45,175 nucleotides of DNA from Pseudomonadota bacterium (GCA_021841585.1 JAKBUS010000015.1:1-45175), one strand, 5' to 3'; shown: positions 29,563-41,194, numbered from the stretch's first letter. The notes: generated by a model not told the origin, from the sequence alone. Numbers and translations: made by a program.

Positions 29563-30033
29563 ATGCTGACGAAAGAGTCGCTCGAGATGATCGACCAGGA
29601 GATCGCCAAGTACCCGCCGGAACACAAACAGTCGGCGGTGATGGCGGCGCTGCATATCGCCCAGGATGAGCACGGGTGGCTCAGCGTCTCGCTCATGGAT
29701 TTCATCGCCGGGCGTCTCGGGATGCGGCCCATCCAGGTCTACGAAGTGGCGACTTTCTACTCGATGTATGACCTGCAGCCGGTCGGGCGCCATAAGATAT
29801 CGGTGTGCACCAATATTTCATGCCTGTTGCGCGGCAGCGACGACATCGTCGCGCACTTGAAGAAACGGCTGGGCATTGGGTTCGGGGAAACGACGCCCGA
29901 TGGCCGCTTTACCCTGAAAGAGGTGGAGTGTCTTGCGGCCTGCGGGGGCGCGCCCATGTTTCAGGTCGACAAGACCTACTACGAGAACCTGACGCCCGAG
30001 CGGGTTGACGAAATCCTGACGGGCCTGGAGTGA
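29563..30033 (+). CDS. nuoE: NADH-quinone oxidoreductase subunit E
   Basis: 24-kDa-type subunit with [2Fe-2S] cluster N1a. Ligands are in CTNISC (C-x4-C) and [10 protein letters not shown] (C-x3-C). The 156-residue product shows [20 protein letters not shown]. Its stop overlaps the possible GTG start of nuoF. Confidence 0.97.
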   Translation: MLTKESLEMIDQEIAKYPPEHKQSAVMAALHIAQDEHGWLSVSLMDFIAGRLGMRPIQVYEVATFYSMYDLQPVGRHKISVCTNISCLLRGSDDIVAHLKKRLGIGFGETTPDGRFTLKEVECLAACGGAPMFQVDKTYYENLTPERVDEILTGLE

Positions 30034-30035
30034 TC

Positions 30036-31313
30036 ATGGCAAACGAGGTCTGTTTCCGGAATCGGCATCGCGATCGTTCATGGGCGCTCGACGTTTATGA
30101 GGCTGATGGTGGCTACCAGGCGTGGCGGCGCATATTGAGCGAGAAGACCCCGCCCGACGAGATCATTACCGAGATCAAGAAATCGGTCCTGCGCGGCCGC
30201 GGCGGCGCGGGATTCCCGACGGGTCTCAAGTGGAGTTTCATGCCGAGGAACGCGCCGGGCCAGAAATACATCGTCTGCAACTCCGACGAGGGGGAGCCCG
30301 GGACCTTCAAGGATCGCGACATCCTGCGCTATAACCCGCACGCCCTGATTGAGGGCATGGCGATCGCCGGCTACACCATAGGGGCAACAGTCGGCTACAA
30401 CTATATTCGCGGGGAATTCCACGAGCCCATCGCGCGTTTCGAGGAGGCGCTCGCAGAGGCCCGCAAGGCGGGTTATCTCGGGAAAGACATCCTCGGCTCC
30501 GGAATCGATTTCGAGCTGCATACCCACAGGGGTGGCGGCGCCTATATCTGCGGGGAGGAGACCGCGCTCCTGGAGTCGCTCGAGGGCAAGAAGGGCCAGC
30601 CGCGGTTCAAGCCGCCGTTTCCGGCGAGCTACGGCCTGTATGGGCGGCCGACGACCATCAACAATACTGAGACCCTGGCGTCGATCCCCTCCATCATGCG
30701 CCATGGTGGCCTGTGGTTCCTTGGGATCGGCAAGCCCAACAATGGGGGGTCGAAGATCTTCTCGGTGTCGGGGCACGTCAATCGGCCCGGCAACTACGAG
30801 GTGCCGCTCGGCACGCCGTTTGCGGAATTGCTCGAGATGGCGGGTGGCATTTGGCGTGGCCGCAAGTTGAAGGCGGTGATCCCCGGCGGCTCGTCGGTGC
30901 CGGTGGTGCGCGGCGAGATCATGATGGATGTGACCATGGATTACGACTCGCTATCCAAGGCCGGCAGCATGCTCGGCGCGGGCTCCGTGATCGTCATGGA
31001 TGATGCCACATGCATGGTGCGCGCGCTGGAGCGCATCTCGCATTTCTATTACGAGGAGTCGTGCGGGCAGTGTACCCCGTGCCGCGAAGGGACCGGGTGG
31101 CTTGCGCGCGTGCTGCATCGCATAGAGCACGGCCAGGGGCGCATGGAAGACCTCGACCTGTTGACGGACATGGCAAAGAAGATCGAGGGCCGGACGATCT
31201 GCGCCCTGGGTGACGCGGCCGCGCTGCCGGTCATAAGCTTCATCAAGAACTTCCGCGAGGAGTTCGAGCACCACATCCTTCACCATAGCTGTCCCATAGC
31301 GGCCGCGGCTTGA
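30036..31313 (+). CDS. nuoF: NADH-quinone oxidoreductase subunit F
   Basis: NADH-binding subunit with FMN and [4Fe-4S] cluster N3. The FMN/NADH segment is [18 protein letters not shown], with [15 protein letters not shown] and [18 protein letters not shown]; the cluster ligands are in [12 protein letters not shown] and the distal [10 protein letters not shown] 30036 has GGAG at 30027-30030; GTG 30030 in frame overlaps the nuoE stop. 425 residues. Confidence 0.97.
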   Translation: MANEVCFRNRHRDRSWALDVYEADGGYQAWRRILSEKTPPDEIITEIKKSVLRGRGGAGFPTGLKWSFMPRNAPGQKYIVCNSDEGEPGTFKDRDILRYNPHALIEGMAIAGYTIGATVGYNYIRGEFHEPIARFEEALAEARKAGYLGKDILGSGIDFELHTHRGGGAYICGEETALLESLEGKKGQPRFKPPFPASYGLYGRPTTINNTETLASIPSIMRHGGLWFLGIGKPNNGGSKIFSVSGHVNRPGNYEVPLGTPFAELLEMAGGIWRGRKLKAVIPGGSSVPVVRGEIMMDVTMDYDSLSKAGSMLGAGSVIVMDDATCMVRALERISHFYYEESCGQCTPCREGTGWLARVLHRIEHGQGRMEDLDLLTDMAKKIEGRTICALGDAAALPVISFIKNFREEFEHHILHHSCPIAAAA

Positions 31314-31323
31314 GGTCTGGGAG

Positions 31324-33681
31324 ATGACGATGCTCCATATCGAAATCGATGGCAAACAACTCGCCGTGGAAGAGGGCGCCATGGTCATCGAGGCGGCCGA
31401 GGCGGCGGGCATCTACATACCCCGATTCTGTTATCACAAGAAGCTGTCGGTAGCCGCCAATTGCCGCATGTGCCTAGTCGATGTCGAGCGCGTGGCAAAG
31501 CCCGTGCCGGCGTGCGCCACGCCCGTGACCGAGGGCATGAAGGTATCGACGCGCTCGGAGAAGACGCGCACCGCCCAAAAGGGGGTGATGGAGTTCCTGC
31601 TCATAAACCATCCCCTGGACTGCCCGATCTGTGATCAGGGCGGCGAGTGCGACCTGCAGGATCTGGCCGTGGGTTATGGGCGGGATGTGTCGCGCTTCAC
31701 CGAGGCCAAGCGCATCGTGAAAGATCAGGATATAGGCCCGTTCATCGCCACCGAGATGACGCGCTGTATCCACTGCACGCGCTGCGTGCGCTTTGGCCAG
31801 GAGATCGGCGGCATCATGGAGCTTGGCGCGACCGGTCGCGGCGAGCATATGCGCATCGGCACCTATGTGGAGGCGAGCGTCGATTCGGAGCTGTCCGGGA
31901 ACATGATCGATTTATGCCCGGTGGGGGCCCTGACCTCGAAGCCGTTCCGCTACTCCGCGCGCCCCTGGGAGCTCGCCGCCAAGCGCTCCGTGAGCCCTCA
32001 CGATTGTGTCGGCACGAATCTGCTCGTGGAGACCCGCCGCAACAAGGTGATGCGGGTCCTGCCACAAGAAAACGAGGCGGTGAACGAGACCTGGATCTCG
32101 GACCGTGACCGTTTCAGCTACACCGCCCTGGATGGAGGCACCCGCCTTTCGACACCGCTTCTGCGTGTCGATGGGCAATGGCGCGAGGTCGACTGGGATG
32201 TGGCCCTCGAGGCCGCGGCCAACGGCCTGCGCGAGGTCGTGGCGGCAAACGGCGCGGCGGCGCTCTCGGCGCTCGCCTCCCCCCAGGCCACCGTCGAGGA
32301 GGGCTATCTGCTTGCGCGCCTCATGCACGGGCTCGGCTCCAACAACATCGATCACAGGCTGCGGGAAAGCGATTTCCGCGATGATGCCGGCGCCCCCACC
32401 TATCCGGACCTCGGCATGGAGATTGCCGAGCTCGAGCGGGTCGACGCGGTGGTGTTGGTGGGCAGCAATATCCGCAAGGATCAGCCGCTGCTTGCCCACA
32501 GGTTACGCAAGGCGTTCTTGGATGGCGCCCGGATAGCCGCGATCAACCCGGTGGATTTTGCCTTTACCTTCGATCTGGCCGCCAAGACCATAGTCGCCCC
32601 AAGCGGCCTGCCGGAGGCCCTGGGGCGCTTGGTGGTGGCCTCCGCGACCTGTACCGGATCGGAGTTGCCGGCGGATGTGGCGGCGTGGACCGAGGGCCTT
32701 GAGGTGACCGACACCGAGCGCCGGACCGCCCAATGGCTGTGCGTGGCCGAGCGCCCGCTCATTCTGCTCGGTACGCTCGCCGCCTGTCATCCGGAGGCCG
32801 CGGTGCTGCGAGCGCTGGCGGCGGCCCTGGGCGATATTACGGGCGCACCGCTCGGCTTTCTGCCGCCTGGCAATTCCGCGGGCCTGTGGCTTGCGGGCGC
32901 GGTCCCGCAGCGCGCGGCGCTCGGTGTCCGGCGGCCGGTCCCTGGGCGCGCGGCATCGGCGATGTGGGATGGTAGCCAAAAAGGCTTCCTGCTGGTCGAT
33001 GCCGAGCCCGTAACCGACGGTGCCGACGGCGGCCGCGCGCGCGCGGCCTTGCAGGCGGCGCGATTCGTCGTGGCGCTGTCGGCGTTTCGTTCCGAGGCCA
33101 TGGAATACGCCCACGTCTTGCTACCCATGGCGCCGTTTACCGAGACCGATGGTTCGTTCGTGAACGCCGAGGGGCGCTGGCAGTCCTTCGAGGCGGTGGT
33201 GGCGCCGCGTGGCGAGGCCCGTCCGGGCTGGAAGATCCTGCGCGTGCTCGCCGAGAAGTGTGGGCTAACGGGTCTTGCCTTTGATTCGACCGCGGCGATA
33301 CGCGCGGCGATCGGCGACTTGCCTCAGACGGTGGGGCGCTACGAGCCCGCGGTCCTTGAGGGCCGGCGTGCGCGCACGCGGGGTCTCGAGCGCATTGCCG
33401 AAGTCGGCCTGTACGATTCCGACAGCATCGTGCGTCAGTCCGAGGTCCTGCGCAAGACTGCCGACCGGGGGTCTCCGATCCTGGGCGTGAACGAGGCCGA
33501 GGCCATGCGCCTCAGTATTGCCGCCGGCGCCGGCGTGCGCGTGACGATGGGCGAGGCGCAGGCGGTGCTCGAGGTGGTGATCGACAACCGTATCCCGGAC
33601 GGCGCCGCCTATATCCCGGCGGCCCTTGAATCGACGGCCGCATTGCCGTGGTCCGGGCCCATTACCGTGAGCCGGACATGA
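31324..33681 (+). CDS. nuoG: NADH-quinone oxidoreductase subunit G
   Basis: Largest peripheral subunit, 785 residues. The N-terminal ferredoxin domain has Cys 36, 47, 50 and 64 ([2Fe-2S]). The His/Cys set in [18 protein letters not shown] and the ligands in CIHCTRC plus DLCPVGAL bind two [4Fe-4S] clusters. In the region where some species, including E. coli, bind the extra cluster N7, only one Cys is seen ([13 protein letters not shown]), so N7 is probably absent. A degenerate molybdopterin-oxidoreductase-like part follows. ATG 31330 with GGGAG is an alternative start. The stop overlaps the nuoH ATG. Confidence 0.95.
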   Translation: MTMLHIEIDGKQLAVEEGAMVIEAAEAAGIYIPRFCYHKKLSVAANCRMCLVDVERVAKPVPACATPVTEGMKVSTRSEKTRTAQKGVMEFLLINHPLDCPICDQGGECDLQDLAVGYGRDVSRFTEAKRIVKDQDIGPFIATEMTRCIHCTRCVRFGQEIGGIMELGATGRGEHMRIGTYVEASVDSELSGNMIDLCPVGALTSKPFRYSARPWELAAKRSVSPHDCVGTNLLVETRRNKVMRVLPQENEAVNETWISDRDRFSYTALDGGTRLSTPLLRVDGQWREVDWDVALEAAANGLREVVAANGAAALSALASPQATVEEGYLLARLMHGLGSNNIDHRLRESDFRDDAGAPTYPDLGMEIAELERVDAVVLVGSNIRKDQPLLAHRLRKAFLDGARIAAINPVDFAFTFDLAAKTIVAPSGLPEALGRLVVASATCTGSELPADVAAWTEGLEVTDTERRTAQWLCVAERPLILLGTLAACHPEAAVLRALAAALGDITGAPLGFLPPGNSAGLWLAGAVPQRAALGVRRPVPGRAASAMWDGSQKGFLLVDAEPVTDGADGGRARAALQAARFVVALSAFRSEAMEYAHVLLPMAPFTETDGSFVNAEGRWQSFEAVVAPRGEARPGWKILRVLAEKCGLTGLAFDSTAAIRAAIGDLPQTVGRYEPAVLEGRRARTRGLERIAEVGLYDSDSIVRQSEVLRKTADRGSPILGVNEAEAMRLSIAAGAGVRVTMGEAQAVLEVVIDNRIPDGAAYIPAALESTAALPWSGPITVSRT

Positions 33682-34727
33682 TGGAAGGACTGGCGGCGCT
33701 GTGGGGGAGCATCCCCGCCTGGTCCCAGGTGTTGCTGTGGGATCTCGCGAAGATCGTGGCGATCGTGGTCCCGCTCATGCTGAGTGTCGCCTACCTGACC
33801 TTCGTGGAACGCAAGGTCATAGGCTATATGCAGGTCCGCATAGGCCCGAACCGCGTCGGTCCGCGTGGCTGGCTGCAGCCGATCGCAGACGGCCTGAAGC
33901 TCCTCTTGAAGGAGATCATCGTACCCGCGGGGGCCAACAAGGGTCTGTTTATCGTGGCGCCGGTGTTGGCGCTCATGCCGGCTCTGGTGGCGTGGGCGGT
34001 GGTGCCGTTCACCAGCACCTTGGTGCTGGCCAACGTCAATGCCGGGCTCTTGTTCGTGCTCGCGGTGACCTCCATGGGCGTCTATGGCGTGGTGGTCGCC
34101 GGTTGGGCCTCGAACTCCAAGTATGCCTTCCTGGGCAGCCTGCGCTCGGCCGCCCAGATCGTCGCCTACGAGATCGCCATGGGTTTTGCGCTCGTGGGCG
34201 TACTCATGGCCGCCGGCACCCTCAATCTGCGCAAGATCGCGCTCGCGCAGGCCGGCGGATTCTGGCACTGGCTGTTTTTGCCGCTCTTTCCGCTGTTTCT
34301 CGTTTATTTCATAGCCGGCGTGGCCGAGACCAATCGTGCCCCGTTCGACGTCGCCGAGGGCGAGTCGGAGATCGTCGCCGGGTTCCATGTCGAATATTCG
34401 GGGATGACGTTCGCGCTCTTTTTCCTGGCCGAATATGCGAATATGATCCTGGTATCGGCCTTGACCGCGGTCTTGTTCCTGGGCGGCTGGTTCCCGCCCT
34501 TCGACTTCGCGCCCTTTACCTGGATACCGCCGCTGGGCTGGTTCCTGCTCAAGGTCGCCGTAATCCTCTTTCTGTACCTGTGGTTGCGGGCGACCTTCCC
34601 GCGTTACCGCTATGACCAGATCATGCGTCTGGGATGGAAGGTGCTGATCCCGGTCACGCTCGTGTGGATCGGGGTCATGGGGTTTGTCATGTTCTTCACG
34701 CCGTGGGCTTTCGTGTTTTACCGCTAA
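33678..34727 (+). CDS. nuoH: NADH-quinone oxidoreductase subunit H
   Basis: Membrane subunit that links the quinone cavity to the proton-pumping arm. The 349-residue, multi-helix protein has [35 protein letters not shown] and [20 protein letters not shown] followed by FHVEYSGM. The start ATGATG overlaps the nuoG stop. Confidence 0.97.
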   Translation: MMEGLAALWGSIPAWSQVLLWDLAKIVAIVVPLMLSVAYLTFVERKVIGYMQVRIGPNRVGPRGWLQPIADGLKLLLKEIIVPAGANKGLFIVAPVLALMPALVAWAVVPFTSTLVLANVNAGLLFVLAVTSMGVYGVVVAGWASNSKYAFLGSLRSAAQIVAYEIAMGFALVGVLMAAGTLNLRKIALAQAGGFWHWLFLPLFPLFLVYFIAGVAETNRAPFDVAEGESEIVAGFHVEYSGMTFALFFLAEYANMILVSALTAVLFLGGWFPPFDFAPFTWIPPLGWFLLKVAVILFLYLWLRATFPRYRYDQIMRLGWKVLIPVTLVWIGVMGFVMFFTPWAFVFYR

Positions 34728-34738
34728 TGGAGGTCCCT

Positions 34739-35227
34739 ATGAAGGCGATACGCAAATACCTGCACAGCTTTCTGCTGATCGAGCTCTTGCAAGGCCTCAT
34801 GCTGACCGGCAAGCACTTCTTTGCGCCCAAGATCACGGTGCAGTACCCGGACGAACGCACCCCGCAGTCGCCACGGTTTCGGGGGCTCCATGCCTTGCGG
34901 CGCTATCCCAATGGCGAGGAGCGCTGCATTGCCTGCAAGTTGTGCGAGGCGGTGTGTCCGGCGCTCGCCATCACCATCGAGTCCGAACAGCGCGCCGACG
35001 GCACGCGTCGCACGACGCGCTATGACATCGATCTCACCAAGTGCATATTCTGCGGGTTCTGCGAGGAATCCTGCCCGGTGGACTCGATCGTGGAGACGCG
35101 GGTGTTCGATTATCACGGCGAGAAGCGCGGCGATCTCGTGTATACGAAGTCGATGCTGCTTGCCATCGGCGATGAGCACGAGAAACAAATCGCGGCCGAT
35201 CGCGCCGCCGATGCGCGGTATCGTTAA
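34739..35227 (+). CDS. nuoI: NADH-quinone oxidoreductase subunit I
   Basis: TYKY-type subunit carrying [4Fe-4S] clusters N6a and N6b. The two ligand sets are [12 protein letters not shown] and [12 protein letters not shown]. 162 residues. ATG 34739 has GGAGG at 34729-34733; ATG 34727 overlapping the nuoH stop is in frame but lacks such a site. Confidence 0.97.
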   Translation: MKAIRKYLHSFLLIELLQGLMLTGKHFFAPKITVQYPDERTPQSPRFRGLHALRRYPNGEERCIACKLCEAVCPALAITIESEQRADGTRRTTRYDIDLTKCIFCGFCEESCPVDSIVETRVFDYHGEKRGDLVYTKSMLLAIGDEHEKQIAADRAADARYR

Positions 35228-35239
35228 GGGTCGGGGGCG

Positions 35240-35851
35240 ATGACGTTCGAAAGCGCGGTCTTTTATTTTTTTTCGGTGGTACTGCTCGGGTCGGCGGCCA
35301 TGGTCGTGACCATCAGGAACCCGGTCAAGTCGGCGCTGTTCCTGGTGTTGGCCTTCGTCAGCGCGGCGTGCATCTGGATGCTCCTCAAGGCGGAATTCCT
35401 CGCCATCGTTTTGGTGCTCGTGTACGTGGGCGCGGTGATGGTGCTGTTTTTGTTCGTGGTCATGATGATCGACGTGAATCTGGCGGTATTGCGCCAGGGG
35501 TTCGGAGAGTACTTGCCGATCGGCGGGCTCGTGGCGGTGCTCATGGTGATGGAGATCGCGCTTGCGGTAGGTCCCCGGCAGCTCGCTCCGACACGCATCG
35601 CGGCGGCCGCCGTCCACGCGCCGGCGGCGCACGTCAGCAACACCCGCGCGCTCGGCCTGCTTCTCTATACCACCTACGTCTATCCATTTGAGATCGCCGC
35701 CGCGATCCTTCTGGTGGCGATCATCGCCGCGATTGCGCTTACCATGCGCAGAAGGCCGGACACCAAATATCAAGATCCGGCGCGACAGGTCGAGGTGCAA
35801 GCGCGTGACCGCATGCGGCTCGTCAAGATGCCGGCGGAGCCCAAGACATGA
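35240..35851 (+). CDS. nuoJ: NADH-quinone oxidoreductase subunit J
   Basis: Membrane subunit with five hydrophobic segments, 203 residues. The family pattern is [20 protein letters not shown] followed by [20 protein letters not shown]. The polar C-terminal tail ends [12 protein letters not shown]. Confidence 0.96.
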   Translation: MTFESAVFYFFSVVLLGSAAMVVTIRNPVKSALFLVLAFVSAACIWMLLKAEFLAIVLVLVYVGAVMVLFLFVVMMIDVNLAVLRQGFGEYLPIGGLVAVLMVMEIALAVGPRQLAPTRIAAAAVHAPAAHVSNTRALGLLLYTTYVYPFEIAAAILLVAIIAAIALTMRRRPDTKYQDPARQVEVQARDRMRLVKMPAEPKT

Positions 35852-35885
35852 CGGCGAGTATACCTATAAACAGGGGGATAGATCC

Positions 35886-36191
35886 GTGGTTTCACTCTCG
35901 CAGTATCTGATCCTGGCGGCCGCGCTATTTGCCATAGGCGTGGTCGGTGTATTCCTCAATCGCAAGAACCTCGTTGTGCTGTTAATGGCGATCGAGCTCA
36001 TCCTGCTAGCCGTGAATCTGAATTTCGTGGCCTTCTCGCACTTCCTTTGGGGGATGTCGGGGCAGGTCTTCGTATTCTTCGTCCTGACGGTGGCCGCCGC
36101 CGAATCGGCCATCGGTCTTGCCATACTCATTGTCCTGTTCCGTAATCGTCGCACGATCAACGTCGACGATTTAGACACGCTGAAGGGTTAG
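35886..36191 (+). CDS. nuoK: NADH-quinone oxidoreductase subunit K
   Basis: Mrp-related small membrane subunit, 101 residues with three helices and conserved Glu residues ([30 protein letters not shown]). It starts with GTG 35886 after AGGGGG. The frame is open further upstream inside nuoJ, but homology begins here ([17 protein letters not shown]). Confidence 0.95.
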   Translation: MVSLSQYLILAAALFAIGVVGVFLNRKNLVVLLMAIELILLAVNLNFVAFSHFLWGMSGQVFVFFVLTVAAAESAIGLAILIVLFRNRRTINVDDLDTLKG

Positions 36192-36195
36192 TCCG

Positions 36196-38157
36196 GTGAC
36201 TTCCTCGCTTGCGCTGTATACGGCGATCCCGCTCACGTGCCTTGCCGTCTCCCTTGCCGCCGGATTGTTCGGGCGCGTGCTAGGGACCGTCTGGACGCAC
36301 CGCATCGTGATCCTCGGGGTCGCGGTGGCGTTCGCCCTGTCGGCCTGCTTTGCGCTGCCGCAGGTGATGTCCGGCCATGATCTCAACGCCACGGTGTACT
36401 TGTGGGGGCGCGCAGCTAACTTGCCGCTCACGGTGGGATTCTTGATCGATCCGCTTACCGCCCTCATGATGGTCGTGGTGACGTTCGTGTCGCTCATGGT
36501 GCACATCTACACCATAGGGTACATGCGCGGGGACCCTGGCTATCAGCGCTTCTTCAGCTATATCTCGCTTTTTACGTTCGCCATGCTGATGCTCGTCATG
36601 GCCAACAACTTCCTGCAGCTTTTCTTTGGATGGGAGGCCGTGGGCCTCGTTTCGTACCTGTTGATCGGCTTTTGGTATACGCGCGAGTCGGCGATCGCCG
36701 CGAGCCTCAAGGCGTTTTTGGTCAACCGTCTCGGCGATTTCGGTTTCGTTCTTGGGATCGCGGCGATCTATACGGTGTTTCATAGCCTCGATTACGCCAC
36801 GGTCTTCGCCCATGTGGATGCCGCGCGACATGCGCGTCTGGCCGTGACCGATGGCACGTCCTGGCACATGCTCACGGTGATCTGCATCCTCCTGTTCATA
36901 GGCGCCATGGGTAAGTCCGCGCAGATGCCGCTGCATGTGTGGCTGCCGGACTCCATGGAGGGCCCGACGCCCATATCGGCCTTGATCCATGCCGCGACCA
37001 TGGTCACCGCCGGGGTCTTCATGGTGGCGCGCATGTCGCCGCTCTTCGAGCAGTCGCCGGTGGCGCGCAGCGTGGTGCTCGTGGTAGGGGCCACGACGGC
37101 GTTCTTCATGGCGTTGCTTGGCATGGTGCAGACCGACATCAAGCGCGTCATCGCCTATTCGACGCTGTCGCAGTTAGGCTACATGACCGCGGCGCTCGGC
37201 GCGTCGGCCTACGCCGCCGCCATCTTTCACCTCGTCACGCACGCGTTCTTCAAGGCTTTGCTGTTTTTGGCGGCAGGCTCGGTCATCATCGCCATGCACC
37301 ATGAACAGGATCTGCGCAAGATGGGTGGCCTCAGGCGTTACATGCCGGTCACGTTCGCGGCCACCTGGGTGGGGGCGCTCGCGCTCGCGGGCATCCCGCC
37401 GTTCGCCGGCTTTTTCTCCAAGGACGCCATCATCGACGCGGTCGCGCACTCGACTTTGCCGGGCGCCGATTATGCCTTCGCGGCGGTGCTCGCGGGGGTC
37501 TTCGTGACCGCGTTTTATACCTTTCGCATGCTGTTTATGGCGTTCTATGGCGAACCGCGCATGGACGCCAATGTCCGCCACCATCTCAAGGAATCCCCCT
37601 GGGTGGTGACGCTGCCGCTCGTGCTGCTCGCCATACCCTCGGTAGTGGCCGGCATGCTGCTCATGCGCCCACTGCTCTTCGGGCACTTCTTCCAGGGCGC
37701 CCTTTACGTACGGCCATCCGACAATCCGCTGCCGCGCATGGCCCTGCACTATCATGGCGTCCTCGCCTTCATCGGCGCGGCCTTTATCTCGCCGCCGCTT
37801 TACTTGGCGCTCGGTGGCATCGCCACGGCGTGGTATCTCTATATTCGCAGGCCTGAACTGCCGGCGCTGATGGCGCGCCGCCTACACGTTTTCTATGCGG
37901 TGCTGCGCGCCGGCTACGGCTTCGATGCCGTCTATCTCAGCGGGTTTGCCGCCGGCGCGCGCGCGGCCGGGCGTTTTCTGTGGCGCGTCGGTGATGTGCA
38001 GCTCATAGACGGGGCCATCGTGAACGGCACCGCGCGGCTCGTGGGACGAATCGCGGCGTTGGGCCGGCGCCTGCAGTCCGGCTACATCTACCATTATGCC
38101 TTCGCCATCATACTTGGGCTTTTTGTGCTCATGACATTCTTCCTTCACCGCGGATAA
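36196..38157 (+). CDS. nuoL: NADH-quinone oxidoreductase subunit L
   Basis: Large antiporter-like proton-pumping subunit, 653 residues. It shows HIYTIGYMRGDPGYQRFF, LQLFFGWEAVGLVSYLLIGF, MPLHVWLPDSMEGPTPISAL followed by IHAATMVTAGVFM, and a C-terminal amphipathic arm ending in a membrane helix. It starts with GTG 36196, four bases after nuoK. Confidence 0.97.
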   Translation: MTSSLALYTAIPLTCLAVSLAAGLFGRVLGTVWTHRIVILGVAVAFALSACFALPQVMSGHDLNATVYLWGRAANLPLTVGFLIDPLTALMMVVVTFVSLMVHIYTIGYMRGDPGYQRFFSYISLFTFAMLMLVMANNFLQLFFGWEAVGLVSYLLIGFWYTRESAIAASLKAFLVNRLGDFGFVLGIAAIYTVFHSLDYATVFAHVDAARHARLAVTDGTSWHMLTVICILLFIGAMGKSAQMPLHVWLPDSMEGPTPISALIHAATMVTAGVFMVARMSPLFEQSPVARSVVLVVGATTAFFMALLGMVQTDIKRVIAYSTLSQLGYMTAALGASAYAAAIFHLVTHAFFKALLFLAAGSVIIAMHHEQDLRKMGGLRRYMPVTFAATWVGALALAGIPPFAGFFSKDAIIDAVAHSTLPGADYAFAAVLAGVFVTAFYTFRMLFMAFYGEPRMDANVRHHLKESPWVVTLPLVLLAIPSVVAGMLLMRPLLFGHFFQGALYVRPSDNPLPRMALHYHGVLAFIGAAFISPPLYLALGGIATAWYLYIRRPELPALMARRLHVFYAVLRAGYGFDAVYLSGFAAGARAAGRFLWRVGDVQLIDGAIVNGTARLVGRIAALGRRLQSGYIYHYAFAIILGLFVLMTFFLHRG

Positions 38158-38168
38158 GGGCTGCCACC

Positions 38169-39665
38169 ATGGACGTCTATCGACATATAGCCCTCAGCAT
38201 CGCGATCTGGCTGCCCATCGCCTTCGGGCTCGTCATATTGGTCGGTGGCCGGCGTTATCCTGGACTCGTCCGTCCGCTCGCGGCGATAGGCGCAGGCCTC
38301 ACCTTCTTGGTGACCGTCCCGTTGTGGCAACTCTTTCACGCCGGCTCCTTCGCCATGCAGTTTCAGGAGCATATCCCCTGGATACCGGCGTTTCACATCA
38401 ATTATGCCCTTGGCGTCGACGGCATCTCGCTGCCGCTTGTACTGCTCACAAGCGTGGTGGGCGTGATCGTGGTGATGGCCGCAGGTCCCGCGGTCAAGGA
38501 ACGCGTGCCGGAGTACTTCGCCTCCTTCCTCATCATGGAAGGGCTCATGATCGGGGTCTTCAGCGCCCTCGATGCCATGTTGTTCTATGTCTTTTGGGAG
38601 GCGATGCTGATCCCGATGTTCCTGATCATCGGCATCTGGGGAGGGCCGAATCGGGTCTACGCCACCATCAAGTTCTTTCTCTATACCTTCCTCGGATCGG
38701 TATTGATGTTGGTGGCGTTGCTTTATCTCTATTTCCGCGCCGGAGAGACCTTCAATATCGTCTCGTTTTATCATCTGCCGCTCGCCGCGACCCCACAGAT
38801 CTTGATATTTTTGGCGTTTTTGATCGCGTTCGCGGTCAAGATCCCGATGTGGCCGGTCCATACGTGGCTCCCGGACGCGCATGTCGAGGCGCCCACCGGC
38901 GGATCGGTGGTGCTCGCCGCGATCATGCTGAAGATGGGGGCCTACGGTTTCGTGCGCTTCAGTCTGCCGATCGTGCCGCTGGCGAGCCATGAGCTCGCGG
39001 GCCTCATGATCACGCTTTCGCTCATCGCCGTGGTCTATATCGGTCTTGTGGCGCTCGTGCAAGACGACATGAAGAAGCTGATCGCCTATTCGTCGATCGC
39101 GCACATGGGATTTGTGACCCTTGGGATCTTCCTGTTCAGCCGCATCGCCATGGATGGCGCGCTCGTGCAGATGATCTCGCATGGATTCGTATCGGCCGCG
39201 CTGTTCCTGTGTGTCGGGGTCATGTATGACCGCCTGCACTCCCGCGCCATCCACGATTACGGCGGCGTGGTCAATCGCATGCCGATATTTGCGGCGTTCA
39301 TGATGCTCTTTGCCATGGCCAACTCCGGGTTGCCTGGGACCTCCGGTTTCGTCGGTGAGTTCCTGGTCATCCTTGGGGCCTTCAAGGCCGATTTCTGGTA
39401 CGCGGTGCTCGCCGCCACGACCTTGATCTCGGGTGCTGCCTACACGCTATGGATGTATAAAAGGGTCATCTTCGGGCCGATCACCAAGCCCGCCGTGGCG
39501 AGCCTCACGGACGTGACCGGACGCGAGCTATCGTTTCTCGCGGTGCTCGGCGCGGCGGTGCTGGTCCTGGGGCTGTGGCCCGCGCCCTTGCTGCATGTGA
39601 TGACGGCCTCCGTGCATCATCTTTTATGGCGCCCGGGCGTGCGGCTCGCTGGCGCGAACCCGTAG
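38169..39665 (+). CDS. nuoM: NADH-quinone oxidoreductase subunit M
   Basis: Antiporter-like proton-pumping subunit, 498 residues. It shows NYALGVDGISLPLVLLTSVV, FYVFWEAMLIPMFLIIGIWG, IPMWPVHTWLPDAHVEAPTG, and KKLIAYSSIAHMGFVTLGIF. ATG 38169 lies 11 bases after the nuoL stop. Confidence 0.97.
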   Translation: MDVYRHIALSIAIWLPIAFGLVILVGGRRYPGLVRPLAAIGAGLTFLVTVPLWQLFHAGSFAMQFQEHIPWIPAFHINYALGVDGISLPLVLLTSVVGVIVVMAAGPAVKERVPEYFASFLIMEGLMIGVFSALDAMLFYVFWEAMLIPMFLIIGIWGGPNRVYATIKFFLYTFLGSVLMLVALLYLYFRAGETFNIVSFYHLPLAATPQILIFLAFLIAFAVKIPMWPVHTWLPDAHVEAPTGGSVVLAAIMLKMGAYGFVRFSLPIVPLASHELAGLMITLSLIAVVYIGLVALVQDDMKKLIAYSSIAHMGFVTLGIFLFSRIAMDGALVQMISHGFVSAALFLCVGVMYDRLHSRAIHDYGGVVNRMPIFAAFMMLFAMANSGLPGTSGFVGEFLVILGAFKADFWYAVLAATTLISGAAYTLWMYKRVIFGPITKPAVASLTDVTGRELSFLAVLGAAVLVLGLWPAPLLHVMTASVHHLLWRPGVRLAGANP

Positions 39666-39674
39666 GGTGGTCTC

Positions 39675-41108
39675 ATGATGCATATAAGACCGGTTTTGCC
39701 GGAAATCGTCGTTTTTTCCATGGCCTGCGTGATCCTGCTCGCGGACCTGTTCTGGAAGCGGCGATTCAAGGGTCTGATGTATGGGCTCACGCAGGCCACG
39801 CTCATCGCCGCGGCGATCATCGCCTATTCGTTGCGCAACGAGGCCCCGCGCGTGGTGCTGCATGGCATGGTGATCGGCGATCGGCTGAGCATCGTCCTGC
39901 AGATCGCGATCTTCATGCTGACCGCCATCGTGCTTGCCTACTCGCGGACCTATATCGCCGAGCGCGGGGTGTTTCGCAGTGAATATTTCGTGCTGGCGCT
40001 CACCGGCGTTGTCGGCATGTGCGTGATGGTAAGCGCCGCGCACTTTCTGTCCTTGTATCTGGGGCTCGAGCTTTTATCGCTCAGCCTCTATGCGCTGATC
40101 GCGCTGCAACGCGATTCGATTGCGGCCACCGAGGCTGCCATGAAGTATTTTGTGCTGGGCGCGCTATCCTCGGGGCTTTTGCTCTATGGCCTGTCCATGC
40201 TCTATGGCGCCACCGGCAGTCTCTCGATCAGCCGGGTGGCGACGGCGCTCGCCGCGCTCCCGCGCCATGACATGGTGGCCACGCTCGGTCTCGTATTCGT
40301 TCTGTCGGGGCTTGCCTTCAAGCTCGGCGCGGTCCCCTTCCATATGTGGGTCCCCGACGTGTACGAAGGGGCGCCGACGGCCGTGACCCTGTACGTGGGT
40401 GCGGCCCCGAAGGTCGCCGCATTCGCGCTGTTTCTGCGCCTGCTCGTAGAGGGTCTCCATGGCCTGTCCGGCGCCTGGCAGGAGATGCTGGTGCTGCTCG
40501 CGTTTTTGTCGATGGCGATCGGTAATGTCGTTGCCATCGCCCAGACCAATTTGAAGCGCATGCTCGCCTACTCGGCGATCGCGCACATGGGCTTTCTGTT
40601 GCTTGGGCTTTTGAGTGCTCGCACAAGCGGCTATGCCGATGCCCTGTTCTATGCCCTGGTCTATGCTTTCATGACCCTCGGGGCCTTCGGCGTCATCATC
40701 CTGCTTTCGCGCAAGGGTTTCGAGGCCGAACGCCTGGAGGATCTGCGCGGCCTCTATCAGAGGAGCCCATGGTATGCGTGGGTGATGTTGCTGATCATGT
40801 TCTCAATGGCGGGCGTGCCCCCGACCATAGGATTCTATGCCAAGTTCGCGGTCATCCAGGCGGCGGTTAGCGCCGGATTTTACGGACTGGCGGTGGCCGC
40901 CGTGCTGTTTTCGGTGATCGGGGCCTTCTATTACCTGCGCATCGTAAAGCTCATGTTTTTTGATGCCCCGGTGGACTCAAGCCCCTTGCGCCAGGGGCGC
41001 GATCTGCGCTGGATCCTGAGCGCCAATGGTATCGCCATGGTGCTGGCCGCGCCGTGGGCCGGGACCCTCATCGCCATCTGCCGGGCGGCGGTGCGCGGCC
41101 TCCCCTAA
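39675..41108 (+). CDS. nuoN: NADH-quinone oxidoreductase subunit N
   Basis: Antiporter-like proton-pumping subunit, 477 residues, last gene of the operon. It shows FLSLYLGLELLSLSLYALIA, FHMWVPDVYEGAPTAVTLYV, KRMLAYSAIAHMGFLLLGLL and GVPPTIGFYAKFAVIQAAV. It ends at 41108, followed by a 212-base gap. Confidence 0.97.
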   Translation: MMHIRPVLPEIVVFSMACVILLADLFWKRRFKGLMYGLTQATLIAAAIIAYSLRNEAPRVVLHGMVIGDRLSIVLQIAIFMLTAIVLAYSRTYIAERGVFRSEYFVLALTGVVGMCVMVSAAHFLSLYLGLELLSLSLYALIALQRDSIAATEAAMKYFVLGALSSGLLLYGLSMLYGATGSLSISRVATALAALPRHDMVATLGLVFVLSGLAFKLGAVPFHMWVPDVYEGAPTAVTLYVGAAPKVAAFALFLRLLVEGLHGLSGAWQEMLVLLAFLSMAIGNVVAIAQTNLKRMLAYSAIAHMGFLLLGLLSARTSGYADALFYALVYAFMTLGAFGVIILLSRKGFEAERLEDLRGLYQRSPWYAWVMLLIMFSMAGVPPTIGFYAKFAVIQAAVSAGFYGLAVAAVLFSVIGAFYYLRIVKLMFFDAPVDSSPLRQGRDLRWILSANGIAMVLAAPWAGTLIAICRAAVRGLP

Positions 41109-41194
41109 GGGGGGCGCTGTCTGCGACCGCGTGGGCACAAGCGCTTTCTGCCGTACGGACCAATGGCCCGGCGGCCCCCTTCCTGCCCGGCCGC

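Noticed and set aside
34724-35800. Antisense frame of 358 codons opposite nuoI and nuoJ
   Set aside because: Low-complexity His/Arg/Asp-rich translation, no start-site support, fully opposite conserved genes.
38145-39254. Antisense frame of 369 codons opposite nuoM
   Set aside because: A mirror of a conserved membrane-protein gene; charged composition is the expected complement of hydrophobic codons.
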